Source: Micromonospora phaseoli
GTDB lineage: Bacteria; Actinomycetota; Actinomycetes; Mycobacteriales; Micromonosporaceae
Assembly: GCF_900109115.1 (NCBI RefSeq)
Contig: NZ_FNYV01000004.1
Span: 1-64,000, forward strand
DNA: 64,000 nt
Direction of reading: 5' to 3'
Shown: piece by piece, positions 16,687-25,713 of the stretch
Position numbering within the stretch: position 1 is the first letter of the stretch
How the letters are laid out: every line of letters begins with the position of its first letter
The notes under the pieces: model-generated
What the model saw: only the letters and a program-made list of their open reading frames with translations
Database searches by the model: none
Told to the model about the DNA's origin: nothing
Made by a program: the position numbers and the translations under genes

Positions 16687-18261
16687 ATGAGATGGGCCCG
16701 TCACGCCGTACCCGCCGCCGTCACCGCGCTCGCCGCGATCGCCGCCCGTGACCTGCTGCAACGCGAGCACGCGCTGAGACGCAACTTCCCGCTGCTCGGT
16801 CGGGCCCGCTACCTGCTCGAGTCGATCGGGCCGGAGTTGCGGCAGTACATCGTGGCCGGCAACGACGAGGAACGCCCGTTCACCCGCGACCAGCGCCGCT
16901 GGGTATACGCCTCGGCAAAGCGCCAGAACAACTACTTCGGTTTCGGCACCGACAACGACATCGAACACACGGCGGGCTATCCGATCATCAAGCACCGCAC
17001 GTTCGGTCGGGCGGTTCCGGCGTCGACCCCGACGGCCGGACACGAGGTGCGGCTGCCCTGCGCGAAGGTGCTCGGTGGCGCTCGGGACCGGGCCAGAGCG
17101 TTCCGCCCGGAGTCGGTGGTGACCATCTCGGGGATGAGCTTCGGTTCGCTCTCCGGCCCGGCGGTGGAGGCGTTGAACCGGGGTGCGGCGATCGCCGGCT
17201 GCCTGCACAACACCGGCGAGGGCGGGCTGTCGCGGTACCACCGCAACGGCGGGGAGTTGATCCTGCAGATCGGCACCGCGTACTTCGGCTGCCGCGACGA
17301 CCGGGGCAGGTTCGACCTGGCGCGACTCAAGGACGTGGTGGCCGGCGCGCCGGTACGGGCGCTGGAGATCAAGCTCAGCCAGGGGGCCAAGCCCAGTCTG
17401 GGCGGCCTGCTGCCGGCGGCAAAGGTCTCGGCGGAGATCGCCGCGGCCCGCGGCATCCCGGTCGGGCAGGACTGTGTGAGCCCGTCCCGGCACGCGGAGT
17501 TCGCCGACTGCGACAGCCTGCTCGACTGGGTGGAGTTGCTCGCCGCCGAGACCGGCCTGCCGGTTGGCATCAAGTCCGCCGTCGGTGACCTCGAATTCTG
17601 GACGGAGTTGACCGACCTGATGCGGGACACCGGCCGGGGCGTCGACTTCGTCACCATCGACGGCGGCGAGGGTGGCACCGGCGCCGCACCGTTGATCTTC
17701 ACCGACTCCGTCTCGCTGCCGTTCCAGCTGGGCTTCGCCCGGATCTACCCGATATTCGCCGAGCGCGACCTGCACGAGCAGGTGGTCTTCATCGGCTCCG
17801 GCAAGCTCGGACTGCCCGACAACGCCGTGGTGGCGTACGCGCTCGGCTGCGACATGCTGGCCGTCGGGCGGGAGGCGATGCTGGCGATCGGCTGCATCCA
17901 GGCCCAGAAGTGCCACGCCGACACCTGCCCCACCGGCGTCGCCACCCAGAACGCGTGGCTGACCCGGGGTCTGGATCCGGCGTCCAAGGCGGTCCGCGCC
18001 GCGCACTACGTGAAGACCCTGCGACGGGACCTGGTGAAGGTCGCCGAGGCGTGCGGAGTGGAGCACCCGGGGCTGATCGACCCCGATTCCGTCGAGATTC
18101 TCGGCGGGCGGACCAGTGCCACCCCGCTGCGCGAGGTGTACGGGTACCGCCCGGGCTGGGGTCTACCGTCGACGGCCGACCAGAAGGCGATCGTGGAGTT
18201 GATGGCCACCGAGGCGCCGCAGGGCGGCAGCGCGCCCCCGTCGCCGACCGCCCAGCGCTGA
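16687..18261 (+). CDS. FMN-binding glutamate-synthase-family protein
   Basis: A 524-aa protein matching the alpha-subunit central/FMN-binding domain of glutamate synthase (GltB-like): GMSFGSLSGPAVEALNRGA, CLHNTGEGGLS, then VTIDGGEGGTGAAP and a cysteine cluster (QKCHADTCPTGVATQ) like the iron-sulfur site of GOGAT. It has an N-terminal hydrophobic stretch (about residues 6-22) and lacks the glutaminase domain, so it is not a full glutamate synthase. The substrate in this stand-alone family is unsettled. The start at 16687 is a weak-site ATG. Confidence 0.85.
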   Translation: MRWARHAVPAAVTALAAIAARDLLQREHALRRNFPLLGRARYLLESIGPELRQYIVAGNDEERPFTRDQRRWVYASAKRQNNYFGFGTDNDIEHTAGYPIIKHRTFGRAVPASTPTAGHEVRLPCAKVLGGARDRARAFRPESVVTISGMSFGSLSGPAVEALNRGAAIAGCLHNTGEGGLSRYHRNGGELILQIGTAYFGCRDDRGRFDLARLKDVVAGAPVRALEIKLSQGAKPSLGGLLPAAKVSAEIAAARGIPVGQDCVSPSRHAEFADCDSLLDWVELLAAETGLPVGIKSAVGDLEFWTELTDLMRDTGRGVDFVTIDGGEGGTGAAPLIFTDSVSLPFQLGFARIYPIFAERDLHEQVVFIGSGKLGLPDNAVVAYALGCDMLAVGREAMLAIGCIQAQKCHADTCPTGVATQNAWLTRGLDPASKAVRAAHYVKTLRRDLVKVAEACGVEHPGLIDPDSVEILGGRTSATPLREVYGYRPGWGLPSTADQKAIVELMATEAPQGGSAPPSPTAQR

Positions 18262-18345
18262 CCGCTCGCTCACACCCCCGGGCGGTCACCGGATCCACGT
18301 CCCCGCCGGGCCGACGCACTTGGGCGCGGGCCCTAACCTGAACGC

Positions 18346-19158
18346 ATGTCGATCACGGATAGCGCCGTCGCCGTCGCCGCAGCCAGGGCCGGAGCGGCCG
18401 TGGTCCGCACCTGCTACGGAAAGGCGCTCGCGCGGCTGGACAAGGGCTCGGGCGACTTCGCCACCGCCGCCGACATCGAGGCCGAACGGGAGATCCTCGA
18501 CGTGCTCGGCGCGGCCCGTCCGCACGACGGGGTGCTGGCCGAGGAGAGCGGGCGCACCGGTCCCGACGGCGCCCAGCGGGTGTGGCTGGTCGATCCGCTC
18601 TGCGGCACGCTGAACTTCGCCGCCCGGACGATGCTCGCCTCAACGAACGTCGCCCTGCGGGTGGACGGCACGACGACGGTGGCCGCCTGCGCCGACCCCT
18701 TCGCCGACGAGGTGTTCTGGACCGACGGCACCCGGTCCTGGGTACGCCACGGTGGGACCGACGAGCCGCTGCTGCCGTCGGCCAAATCCGGACTGGTCGA
18801 CGTCAACCTCGATCCGCCGTTCCCGAACGCGCCCGCGTTCCGGGCCGGTCGATTGCTCACCGATCCGGGCTTCACGCCGCCTTTCCGGCCCCGCGTCGTC
18901 TCCACCGCCCTCGCGGTGGCCTGGGTCGCCGCCGGCCGCCGGGCCGCGTACGTCACCGATGGACGGATGTGTGACAGCGTCCACTTCGCCGCCGGCATCG
19001 CCCTGTGCCGGGCCGCCGGCTGCGTGGTCACCGGCCTCCACGGGCAGCCGCTGGACAGCGGGGTGGGCGGGTTGCTGGTGGCGGCCGACGAGGAGACGCA
19101 CCGCGCCCTGTCGGCCCTGATCGCCAAGCAGTTCGCCGCAGGCCACGACGAGTTTTAG
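18346..19158 (+). CDS. Inositol-monophosphatase-family protein with substituted metal ligands
   Basis: A 270-aa member of the IMPase/FIG fold: AEESG (residues 65-69) supplies the first Glu, and WLVDPLCGTLNF corresponds to the DPxDGT motif. The second Asp is Cys86 here, and the C-terminal W-D-x-A-A-G appears as V-H-F-A-A-G (His213 for Asp). With two metal ligands changed the usual Mg-dependent phosphatase chemistry is doubtful. No clear ribosome-binding site. It directly precedes DNA polymerase IV by 23 bp. Confidence 0.8.
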   Translation: MSITDSAVAVAAARAGAAVVRTCYGKALARLDKGSGDFATAADIEAEREILDVLGAARPHDGVLAEESGRTGPDGAQRVWLVDPLCGTLNFAARTMLASTNVALRVDGTTTVAACADPFADEVFWTDGTRSWVRHGGTDEPLLPSAKSGLVDVNLDPPFPNAPAFRAGRLLTDPGFTPPFRPRVVSTALAVAWVAAGRRAAYVTDGRMCDSVHFAAGIALCRAAGCVVTGLHGQPLDSGVGGLLVAADEETHRALSALIAKQFAAGHDEF

Positions 19159-19181
19159 TACATCCGTGCGATGATGGTCGC

Positions 19182-20372
19182 GTGTCGGGCGAGGCCACCA
19201 TCCTGCATGCCGACCTGGACGCGTTCTACGCCTCGGTCGAGCAGCGCGACGACCCTCGGCTGCGCGATCGACCGGTGCTCGTCGGCGGTGGCGTGGTGCT
19301 GGCCGCGAGCTACCAGGCCAAGGCCCGGGGCGTGCGCAGCGGGATGGGCGGCGCGCAGGCCCGCCGGCTCTGCCCGGACGCGGTCGTCGTCCCACCCCGG
19401 ATGTCCGCCTACAGCGCGGCCAGCCGGAAGGTGTTCGAGATCTTCCGACAGACCACCCCGCTGGTCGAGGGGCTCTCCATCGACGAGGCGTTCCTCGACG
19501 TGGGCGGACTGCGCCGGCTCGCCGGCCCACCGGCCGGGATCGCCGCCCGGCTGCGCCGGACGGTCAGCGAGGAGGTCGGCCTGCCGATCACCGTCGGAGT
19601 GGCCCGGACCAAGTTCCTGGCCAAGGTGGCCAGCGGCGTGGCCAAGCCGGACGGACTGCTGGTCGTGCCGCCCGACGGGGAGTTGACCTTCCTGCACCCG
19701 CTGCCCGTCGAGCGGCTGTGGGGCGTCGGGCCGGTGACCGCCGAGAAGCTCCGCGCGCACCGGATCCGCACGGTCGGTGACGTCGCCCGGCTCGGCGAGG
19801 CGACCCTGATATCGCTGCTCGGCGGCGGTGCCGGCCGCCACCTGCACGCCCTGGCACACAATCGGGATCCCCGCACGGTGCAGGTGGGTCGGCGGCGCGG
19901 GTCGATGGGTGCCCAGCACGCACTGGCCCGGACCGGGCACCAGCCCGCCGAGTTGGACGCGATCCTCGCCGGTCTGGTCGACCGGGTCACCCGCCGGATG
20001 CGGGCGGCGGCCCGCACCGGGCGGACGATCACCCTGCGGCTGCGCTACGCCGACTACACCCGCGCCACCCGCTCCCGCACCCTGGCCAAGGCGACCGCGG
20101 ACACGGTCACCGTGCTCCGCACGGCCCGGACGCTGCTGCGCGTGGCGCTTCCCGAGATCGACCGACGGGGTGTCACGCTGATTGGCGTGGCCGTCGGCAA
20201 TCTCGGCGACGGGCACGTTCAACTGCCGCTGTCCTGGCAGCCCGACCCGGCGGCGGACCTGGACGCCGCGATGGACGCGGTCCGGGAGCGCTTCGGATCG
20301 GCGGCGGTGACCCGTGCGGCGCTGCTCAACCACGACACCGGGCCGGAGATGCCGATGCTTCCCGAGCTGTGA
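19182..20372 (+). CDS. dinB: DNA polymerase IV (Y-family)
   Basis: A 396-aa translesion polymerase. The palm has HADLDAFYASVEQRDDP with the first catalytic Asp, and LVEGLSIDEAFLDV with the second acidic pair. The fingers contain Tyr in ASYQAKARGVRSGM, and two helix-hairpin-helix regions follow (ERLWGVGPVTAEKLRAHRIRT). It copies past damaged bases at the fork with low fidelity. The start is GTG at 19182 (VSGEATILHAD), 23 bp after the IMPase stop, so the pair may be co-transcribed. There is no obvious LexA box in the short gap. Confidence 0.92.
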   Translation: MSGEATILHADLDAFYASVEQRDDPRLRDRPVLVGGGVVLAASYQAKARGVRSGMGGAQARRLCPDAVVVPPRMSAYSAASRKVFEIFRQTTPLVEGLSIDEAFLDVGGLRRLAGPPAGIAARLRRTVSEEVGLPITVGVARTKFLAKVASGVAKPDGLLVVPPDGELTFLHPLPVERLWGVGPVTAEKLRAHRIRTVGDVARLGEATLISLLGGGAGRHLHALAHNRDPRTVQVGRRRGSMGAQHALARTGHQPAELDAILAGLVDRVTRRMRAAARTGRTITLRLRYADYTRATRSRTLAKATADTVTVLRTARTLLRVALPEIDRRGVTLIGVAVGNLGDGHVQLPLSWQPDPAADLDAAMDAVRERFGSAAVTRAALLNHDTGPEMPMLPEL

Positions 20373-20412
20373 GGGGCCGGGCACGCAGTCGACACCCGCG
20401 CCGAGTGTGGTG

Positions 20413-20452
20413 CGGTACGGGCGGGCCGACGAGTGCCGTCCCGCCCGCACCG
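20413..20452. terminator. Hairpin between convergent genes
   Basis: A 13-bp stem with one mismatch (20413-20425 with 20440-20452) and a 14-nt loop lies between the stops of dinB and the GNAT gene and could act in both directions. Confidence 0.6.
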
Positions 20453-20474
20453 GACCGCGTGGCGGCGCGACAGG

Positions 20475-21179
20475 TCAACAGCAGAGCGGCGCACCTCCGC
20501 CTGGATCCGCCATCACCGCCAGGCGAGGCAGCGGGCCCGCCCCGCCGGAGTCCAGTTGCTGCGGCGGCCGGCTCGTGTTGACGCCCCGGAACGATGGCGC
20601 GGCCCGCCAGAGGAGTTCGACCGCAGCTCCGTCGGGCCGCGACACCCGGTGCAGGTTGCGGTAGCCGAGCCGGCGGTACAGGCGCAGGTCGGCCTTGCTG
20701 TGCACCTCGGCGTAGGTCGGCAGCCCGAGGTTGTCCATCCACCGGTGACTGCCGGCGAGGACCGCGGCGGCCTGGCCGGCGCGGTCGACATCCGGCGGCG
20801 CGGCGAGGAAGGCGAGGTGGTTGTGTGCCTCGTCGGGCCGCCGCGCGGCGAGCATGTGCTCAAGCCGGCGGAAGCGTACGGCGTGGTCGCCGCAGGCGTC
20901 GTCGAGTCGCTCGTCGTAGCGGGGCGGCGGTGGAATCGGACGGTACCGGTGGAACCAGACTGTGGCGGCGGTGCCGTCCTTGAGCAGGAACGCGTCACCG
21001 AACAGCAGGGCGTGCTCGACCCAGATTCGGGCCACCGCGGCGATCATCCCGGGCCGTTTCCGCTGGTCGGAGACGAGCCACGACCCGAGGGGGGTCGGGA
21101 CGGCGGTGGCGGTGACGAGGTCGACGATCCAGTCGATGTCGCACCATCGGGCGCGGTTGACCGGCAGGGAGACGGGCAT
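20475..21179 (-). CDS. GNAT-family N-acetyltransferase
   Basis: A 234-aa protein whose second half has the GNAT acetyl-CoA region (NHLAFLAAPPDVDRAGQAAAVL, followed by LPTYAEVHSKADLRLYRRLGYRNL, the standard C-terminal GNAT strand-helix-strand). The acetyl acceptor is unknown. AGGAG lies 7 bases upstream of the ATG at 21179 (MPVSLPVNRAR); the frame is open further upstream but that part looks non-coding. It converges with dinB. Confidence 0.82.
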   Translation of the reverse strand: MPVSLPVNRARWCDIDWIVDLVTATAVPTPLGSWLVSDQRKRPGMIAAVARIWVEHALLFGDAFLLKDGTAATVWFHRYRPIPPPPRYDERLDDACGDHAVRFRRLEHMLAARRPDEAHNHLAFLAAPPDVDRAGQAAAVLAGSHRWMDNLGLPTYAEVHSKADLRLYRRLGYRNLHRVSRPDGAAVELLWRAAPSFRGVNTSRPPQQLDSGGAGPLPRLAVMADPGGGAPLCC

Positions 21180-21348
21180 GAGAACTCCTGATGAGACGAA
21201 AGTCAGCGAGGCAGGGTCCGGCCGGGCCGCGCGGACGAGCGCGGGCGGCGGACGGGGCGGTGACGGGCAACCGGGTACGACACCCGGCATCGGGCGAGCC
21301 GGCCGGCCACCACGGTCGTGGCGGCGCGGCGCATCACGTCCCTCGCGG

Positions 21349-22584
21349 TCAGGCCGGTCTGCTCCGCGGGCGTGGGCATCGGGAGGGGCGATGCCGAGTA
21401 CGGGCGGGTCGGGTCACCCGGCCGCTGGCCGGAGGCGGCGCCCAGCCGGCCACGACGGCGTCGGCGGTGCCGCTGTGGGAGGTCGGGCTCGAATCGACGC
21501 CGCCGGTGCCGGGCGCGGGCGAGACGGGCGGCTGACCCGGAGCGCGCTCGGTCTGCCCGTCCGCGCTGTTCGTCGTGCTGTCGGCGGTATCCGCCCCGAC
21601 TCGGGGCCCCGCTGCCGCCGAAGGAGCTGACCCGAAGGGGGCGGTGCCCACATCGGCCCGGACGGGTCGCACCACGCCGGTGCGGTCCGGTTCGGCCGGC
21701 GGCACCCCGTCGACCGGCGACACGACGTCAGCCGGTGGCACCGTCACCGGCGGCGACGTGGGAACCGGGGTGGGTTGCGGCACCGGGTCCGGGTCGGGCG
21801 GGATCGGGGCCGGTTGAGGCAGGGTGACGACAGGATCCAAGAGGTCGAGTATCGGATCGAGCGGGCCGAGGACCGGTGTCAGCTCCTGCAGGATCGGATC
21901 GAGATCGGCCACGATCGAGTCGAGCAGTGGCGACGCGGGATCCAGCAGTTGGCTCAGGGCGGCGATGAGCGGTTCTGCCAGCGGGCCCAGGGTGGCGGCC
22001 ACCGGCGCGACGAGCCGCGCCACCGCGTCGCGCACCTGCTCCTCGTCGACCGGGGAGCGCGACTCGGAGCGCCGCTGCGGCGTCGGCTCATCGGCGGACG
22101 GGCCACGGGCGACGGGAGGTGCCGTCGGCTCCGGCCCCACAGGTGACCGGCCGGCAGGTGCCGGCGCGGCGTGAGTCGGGGTGCGCTCGGACGGCGGAAC
22201 CGGAACCGGCGCGGGCGCTTCGGTGGACGGCGGCCCGGGTTCGACCGGGGCCGGCGGGCTGGCGGGCGGTGCGACCCGTTCCCCCTGTGTGTCGTCCACC
22301 GGTGGCGCCTGCTCGACCGGTGCTGCCGGCCGGGAGGGTTCGCCCTGCGGCCGGTCGGGGGCGAGCACAGGGGCGAGGATGGCGCGGATCAGGTCGGTAG
22401 CGGGTGTGGCCGCCCGGCCCGGGCTGCGCGCCGGCTGCTCTCCGGTAGCCGGCGGCTGCTCGGCGGCGTACGCGGGAATCGTCGTCGCCATGTCGTAGGC
22501 GCACCAGGACACGCCAGCGACCACGGTCAGGAATCCCAGCCGTAGCGCGGCGTGGCCGAGGCGGCCACGCCGTCGACTCGTCAC
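21349..22584 (-). CDS. Secreted Pro-rich protein with Leu/Asp helical repeats
   Basis: A 411-aa exported protein. A short basic N-terminus (TSRRRGRLG) and hydrophobic helix with Cys (LRLGFLTVVAGVSWCAYDMA) suggest a signal anchor. A long Pro/Ala-rich disordered stretch is broken by a region of repeated L-D-P-I-L/L-D-P-V heptads (about residues 215-280; LDPILQELTPVLGPLDPIL). No enzyme motif is visible. GGAGG lies 5 bases before the GTG at 22584. Function unknown; likely a cell-surface protein. Confidence 0.65.
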   Translation of the reverse strand: MTSRRRGRLGHAALRLGFLTVVAGVSWCAYDMATTIPAYAAEQPPATGEQPARSPGRAATPATDLIRAILAPVLAPDRPQGEPSRPAAPVEQAPPVDDTQGERVAPPASPPAPVEPGPPSTEAPAPVPVPPSERTPTHAAPAPAGRSPVGPEPTAPPVARGPSADEPTPQRRSESRSPVDEEQVRDAVARLVAPVAATLGPLAEPLIAALSQLLDPASPLLDSIVADLDPILQELTPVLGPLDPILDLLDPVVTLPQPAPIPPDPDPVPQPTPVPTSPPVTVPPADVVSPVDGVPPAEPDRTGVVRPVRADVGTAPFGSAPSAAAGPRVGADTADSTTNSADGQTERAPGQPPVSPAPGTGGVDSSPTSHSGTADAVVAGWAPPPASGRVTRPARTRHRPSRCPRPRSRPA

Positions 22585-22683
22585 CGGCACCTCCACGTGC
22601 CCGACCACCACCATCTGCGCACGCACCCTAACCCAGAGCGACGCCTGTGCCACAGCGTGCCGGGCGTGTCGCCACCGAACCGG

Positions 22684-22700
22684 AGCTGGTCCAACCAGTT
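22684..22700. promoter_or_regulatory. FadR-type operator
   Basis: AGCTGGTCCAACCAGTT contains the inverted repeat TGGT-N3-ACCA and matches closely the pattern bound by FadR-subfamily GntR regulators. It sits 34 bp upstream of the start of such a regulator gene, in the right place for autoregulation and control of the downstream lipid genes. Confidence 0.6.
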
Positions 22701-22734
22701 GACGAGTGGATGTGCCCTCCGCCACACTGCCGGC

Positions 22735-23451
22735 ATGGCATTCGTCCCCGTCGTCCGCGCCTCCGTCTCCGACCTCGTCTTCGGTCAACTGCGCGACGCG
22801 ATCGTCAGCGGCGACTACCGCACCGACGACCCCCTGCCCGGTGAGCGGGAACTGGCCGCGGCGTTCCAGGTCAACCGGCACGCCGTACGCGAGGCCCTGC
22901 GCCGCCTACAGCAGTTGGGCCTGGTCCGGGTCAGCCAGGGCGGGGCGACCCGGGTGCTGGACTGGCAGGTGCACGCCGGCCTGGACCTCGCCCTGTCGCT
23001 GGTGCAGTCCGGCGACGTCCTCCCGGTCGCCACGCTGGTCCGCGACATGATGGACATGCGGGCCTGCATCGGCGTGGACGCCGCCCGGCTCTGCGCTCGA
23101 CGCGCCGACGCCACGGCACGCCGACGGATCGTGCAGACGGTCGAGGATTTCGCCGACCTCGCGCCCGATCTGACGGCGATGGGTGAGGCCAACATCGCCC
23201 TGTGGCGACAGATCCTGCAGGGCTGCGGCAACACCGCGTACCTGCTGGCCTTCAACAGCCTGGTGGCCGGCGCCCTGGCGGTGGCCGAGGTGCCGCCGGC
23301 ACGACGCGCCGCCGAACTGCTCGACGTCACCGGGCACCGTCGGCTGGCCGACGCCATCGCCGCCGGTCGCGACGCCGAGGCCGCCGAGCAGGCCAGATCC
23401 CTGCTCACCGCCGCGCTCACCGCCCCCACCAGAAAGGACAGCCGAGCATGA
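22735..23451 (+). CDS. FadR-like GntR-family transcriptional regulator
   Basis: A 238-aa regulator. The winged helix covers about residues 10-75 (GERELAAAFQVNRHAVREAL, then VRVSQGGATRVLDW), where G-x-T-x-V resembles the FadR wing. An all-helical FCD/FadR effector domain follows. Regulators of this type sense acyl-CoA or related ligands. The start codon at 22735 follows an operator-like palindrome. The stop overlaps the next gene by ATGA, so it heads an operon with a fatty acid hydroxylase and a lysoplasmalogenase. Confidence 0.85.
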   Translation: MAFVPVVRASVSDLVFGQLRDAIVSGDYRTDDPLPGERELAAAFQVNRHAVREALRRLQQLGLVRVSQGGATRVLDWQVHAGLDLALSLVQSGDVLPVATLVRDMMDMRACIGVDAARLCARRADATARRRIVQTVEDFADLAPDLTAMGEANIALWRQILQGCGNTAYLLAFNSLVAGALAVAEVPPARRAAELLDVTGHRRLADAIAAGRDAEAAEQARSLLTAALTAPTRKDSRA

Positions 23452-24275
23452 TCCCCGCCGTGCTCTACGCCGTACCGGCGTTCCTGCTGCTGATCACCGT
23501 CGAGGCGCTGTCGTACCGGTTCGCGCCCGACGACGCGGAGCGTGGTTACGAGGCCCGCGACACCGCCACCAGTCTGACCATGGGTGCCGGCAGCCAGGTC
23601 ATCGGTGTGCCCTGGAAGCTGCTGACGATCGGCCTGTACGCCCTCGCGTACACCATCTCGCCGTTCCAGCTGTCCCCCACCGACTGGTGGGTGTGGGTGC
23701 TGCTCTTCTTCGCCGACGACTTCGCCTACTACTGGTTCCACCGGGCACACCACGAGGTCCGCATCTTCTGGGCCGGACACGTGGTGCACCACTCCAGCGT
23801 CTTCTTCAACTTCTCCACCGCCCTGCGGCAGAGCTGGACGCCGATGACGTCACTGCCCTTCTGGCTGGGTCTGGCCCTGATCGGCATTCCACCGTGGATG
23901 ATCTTCCTTCAGCAGTCGATCAGCCTGCTGTACCAGTTCTTCCTGCACACCGAGCGGATCAACGTGCTGCCCCGGCCGATCGAACTCCTCTTCAACACAC
24001 CGTCGCACCACCGGGTGCACCACGGCTCGAACGCCGAGTACCTGGACCGCAACTACGGCGGAATCCTGATCATCTGGGACCGGCTGTTCGGCACCTTCCA
24101 GCCGGAGGGCGCCGCCGTCCGGTACGGCCTGACCAAGAACATCGGCACCTACAATCCGCTGCGGGTGGCCACCCACGAGTACGCGGCGATCTGGCGGGAC
24201 CTGCGCACCGCGACGACCTGGCGGCACCGGCTCGGCTACCTGCTGCGCCGCCCCGGCTGGCAGCCGGCCCGATGA
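23448..24275 (+). CDS. Sterol desaturase / fatty acid hydroxylase family protein
   Basis: A 275-aa integral membrane di-iron protein. The histidine clusters are HRAHH (98-102), HVVHH (111-115), a lone His167 and HHRVHH (187-192), as in fatty acid hydroxylases and alkylglycerol monooxygenase. Four or more TM helices surround them (about 5-20, 50-70, 82-97, 138-165). It would oxidise a lipid carbon with O2. Its ATG overlaps the regulator stop (ATGA) and its stop overlaps the next start. In this setting alkyl-glycerol ether lipids are a plausible substrate, which is inference. Confidence 0.87.
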   Translation: MIPAVLYAVPAFLLLITVEALSYRFAPDDAERGYEARDTATSLTMGAGSQVIGVPWKLLTIGLYALAYTISPFQLSPTDWWVWVLLFFADDFAYYWFHRAHHEVRIFWAGHVVHHSSVFFNFSTALRQSWTPMTSLPFWLGLALIGIPPWMIFLQQSISLLYQFFLHTERINVLPRPIELLFNTPSHHRVHHGSNAEYLDRNYGGILIIWDRLFGTFQPEGAAVRYGLTKNIGTYNPLRVATHEYAAIWRDLRTATTWRHRLGYLLRRPGWQPAR

Positions 24276-25090
24276 ACCGCCCAGCACCGCAAGCCGACCC
24301 GGTGAGCGGCCGACACCTCCAGACCGGCCCGAAGGACCGCTCCGACCCGCCTGCCGGCCCGGCATGGGGCCATCGGCGAACGGGTCGGCCGCGACCGAAG
24401 ACGGCGCTGCTGTGGACGTTCGTGGCGGTGGCGTGCATCGAACTGGTCGCGGTCGCCACCTCCGCCACCGCGGTGCAGTGGCTGGCCAAGCCGCTGTTGG
24501 CGCCGCTGCTGCTGGCCTGGCTGTGGTGGGCCCACGGACGCACCGGCCCGGTCGCGGTCGGGCTGGTCTTCGCCACCGCCGGGGATGTCGCGCTGCTGGT
24601 GCCGTCCGACACCGCGTTCCTGATCGGGATGGGCTGCTTCCTCGGTACCCAACTGGCGCTCATCACCGCGTTCGTCGGTCACCGGCGACCGCGCCTGGCG
24701 GCAATGGCGGGGTACCTGGCACTGTGGGCGGCGGCCAACGCACTGCTGTGGTCGCAGCTGGGCCCGCTGCGACTGCCCGTGCTCGGGTACAGCCTGGCGT
24801 TGAGCCTGATGGCGGCGGTCGCGGTCGGCGTCAACCGGCGGGTCGCGATCGGTGGTGCGCTGTTCCTGGTCTCGGACCTGCTCATCGGGGTCGGCGCAGC
24901 CGGGACGACGGTGCCCGGGCACGGCGTGCTGGTGATGTCGACCTACAGCGCCGCCCTGCTGTTGATCACCACCGGCTGGGCGGCGCGGGCCGGCGACAGC
25001 ACCCGCCGACCGGCGGGCGGCGACACCGGCGCGGCGACGAGCGACGGCACCGACGGTCAACCGGGTGGCGGCATCAGCCCACCCCGGTAG
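24272..25090 (+). CDS. Lysoplasmalogenase (YhhN/TMEM86 family)
   Basis: A 272-aa protein: a disordered N-terminal tail (about 40 residues) followed by about eight hydrophobic helices of the YhhN type, with the conserved Asp in VFATAGDVALL and another in LFLVSDLLIGVG. The family hydrolyses the vinyl-ether bond of lysoplasmalogens. The start overlaps the preceding stop (ATGA). Its C-terminus overlaps the 3' end of the response-regulator gene on the other strand by 34 bp. Together with the fatty acid hydroxylase this suggests ether-lipid turnover. Confidence 0.82.
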   Translation: MNRPAPQADPVSGRHLQTGPKDRSDPPAGPAWGHRRTGRPRPKTALLWTFVAVACIELVAVATSATAVQWLAKPLLAPLLLAWLWWAHGRTGPVAVGLVFATAGDVALLVPSDTAFLIGMGCFLGTQLALITAFVGHRRPRLAAMAGYLALWAAANALLWSQLGPLRLPVLGYSLALSLMAAVAVGVNRRVAIGGALFLVSDLLIGVGAAGTTVPGHGVLVMSTYSAALLLITTGWAARAGDSTRRPAGGDTGAATSDGTDGQPGGGISPPR

Positions 25091-25713
25091 GCGGCGGCGA
25101 CGGCCTGGGCCCGGTCCCGTAGTCCGAGCTTCATCAGCACCCGCCCGACGTGGGTCTTCACCGTCGCGTCACCGATGTGCAGCCGGACGGCGATCTCCGC
25201 ATTGGACAGTCCGTGCGCCATCTGCACCAGCACCTGCCGCTCCCGGTCGGTGAGCCGCCCCAGCTCGCCGGTGGTGGGTCGGCGGTGCTCGCCGAGCGTG
25301 GCGAACTCGGTCAGCAGCTTCCGGGTCACCGCCGGGTCCAGCCACGCCTCACCGGCCGCGACCGCCCGGACCGCCATGGTCAGCTCGTCGGGGACGGCGT
25401 CCTTCAGCAGGAACCCGGAGGCGCCGGCCAGCAACGCGGCGCGTACCGCGTCGTCGACGTGGTAGGTGGTGAGGACCAGCACCCGCACCCCGGCCTGGGC
25501 GGCGGTGATGTCCCGGGTGGCGGTGACGCCGTCGGTGCCCGGCATCCGCACGTCCATCAGCACCACGTCGGGCCGCTCCCGGCCGGCCAGCTCGACGGCG
25601 CTGGCCCCGTCGGCGCACTCGCCGACGACCTCGATGTCCGCCTCGGCGGCGAGCAGCATGGCGATCCCGGAGCGCACCAGCGGCTGGTCGTCGGCGAGCA
25701 GCACCCGGATCAC
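25057..25713 (-). CDS. NarL/LuxR-type response regulator
   Basis: A 218-aa two-component response regulator. The receiver has the acidic pair in LLADDQ, the phospho-Asp in VVLMDVRMPG and the Lys in GFLLKDAVP. A LuxR HTH follows (about residues 150-215, LTDRERQVLVQMAHGLSNAEIA). The GTG start overlaps the stop of the kinase gene (GTGA), showing translational coupling. It forms a pair with the sensor kinase at 25710-26912. Confidence 0.9.
   Translation of the reverse strand: MIRVLLADDQPLVRSGIAMLLAAEADIEVVGECADGASAVELAGRERPDVVLMDVRMPGTDGVTATRDITAAQAGVRVLVLTTYHVDDAVRAALLAGASGFLLKDAVPDELTMAVRAVAAGEAWLDPAVTRKLLTEFATLGEHRRPTTGELGRLTDRERQVLVQMAHGLSNAEIAVRLHIGDATVKTHVGRVLMKLGLRDRAQAVAAAYRGGLMPPPG

Noticed and set aside
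14662..18066. 1134-aa reading of the kinase frame
   Set aside because: The upstream 570 codons are antisense to the FMN-binding gene; the kinase family start and its ribosome-binding site are at 16347.
19155..20450. 431-aa minus-strand open frame
   Set aside because: Antisense shadow of dinB.
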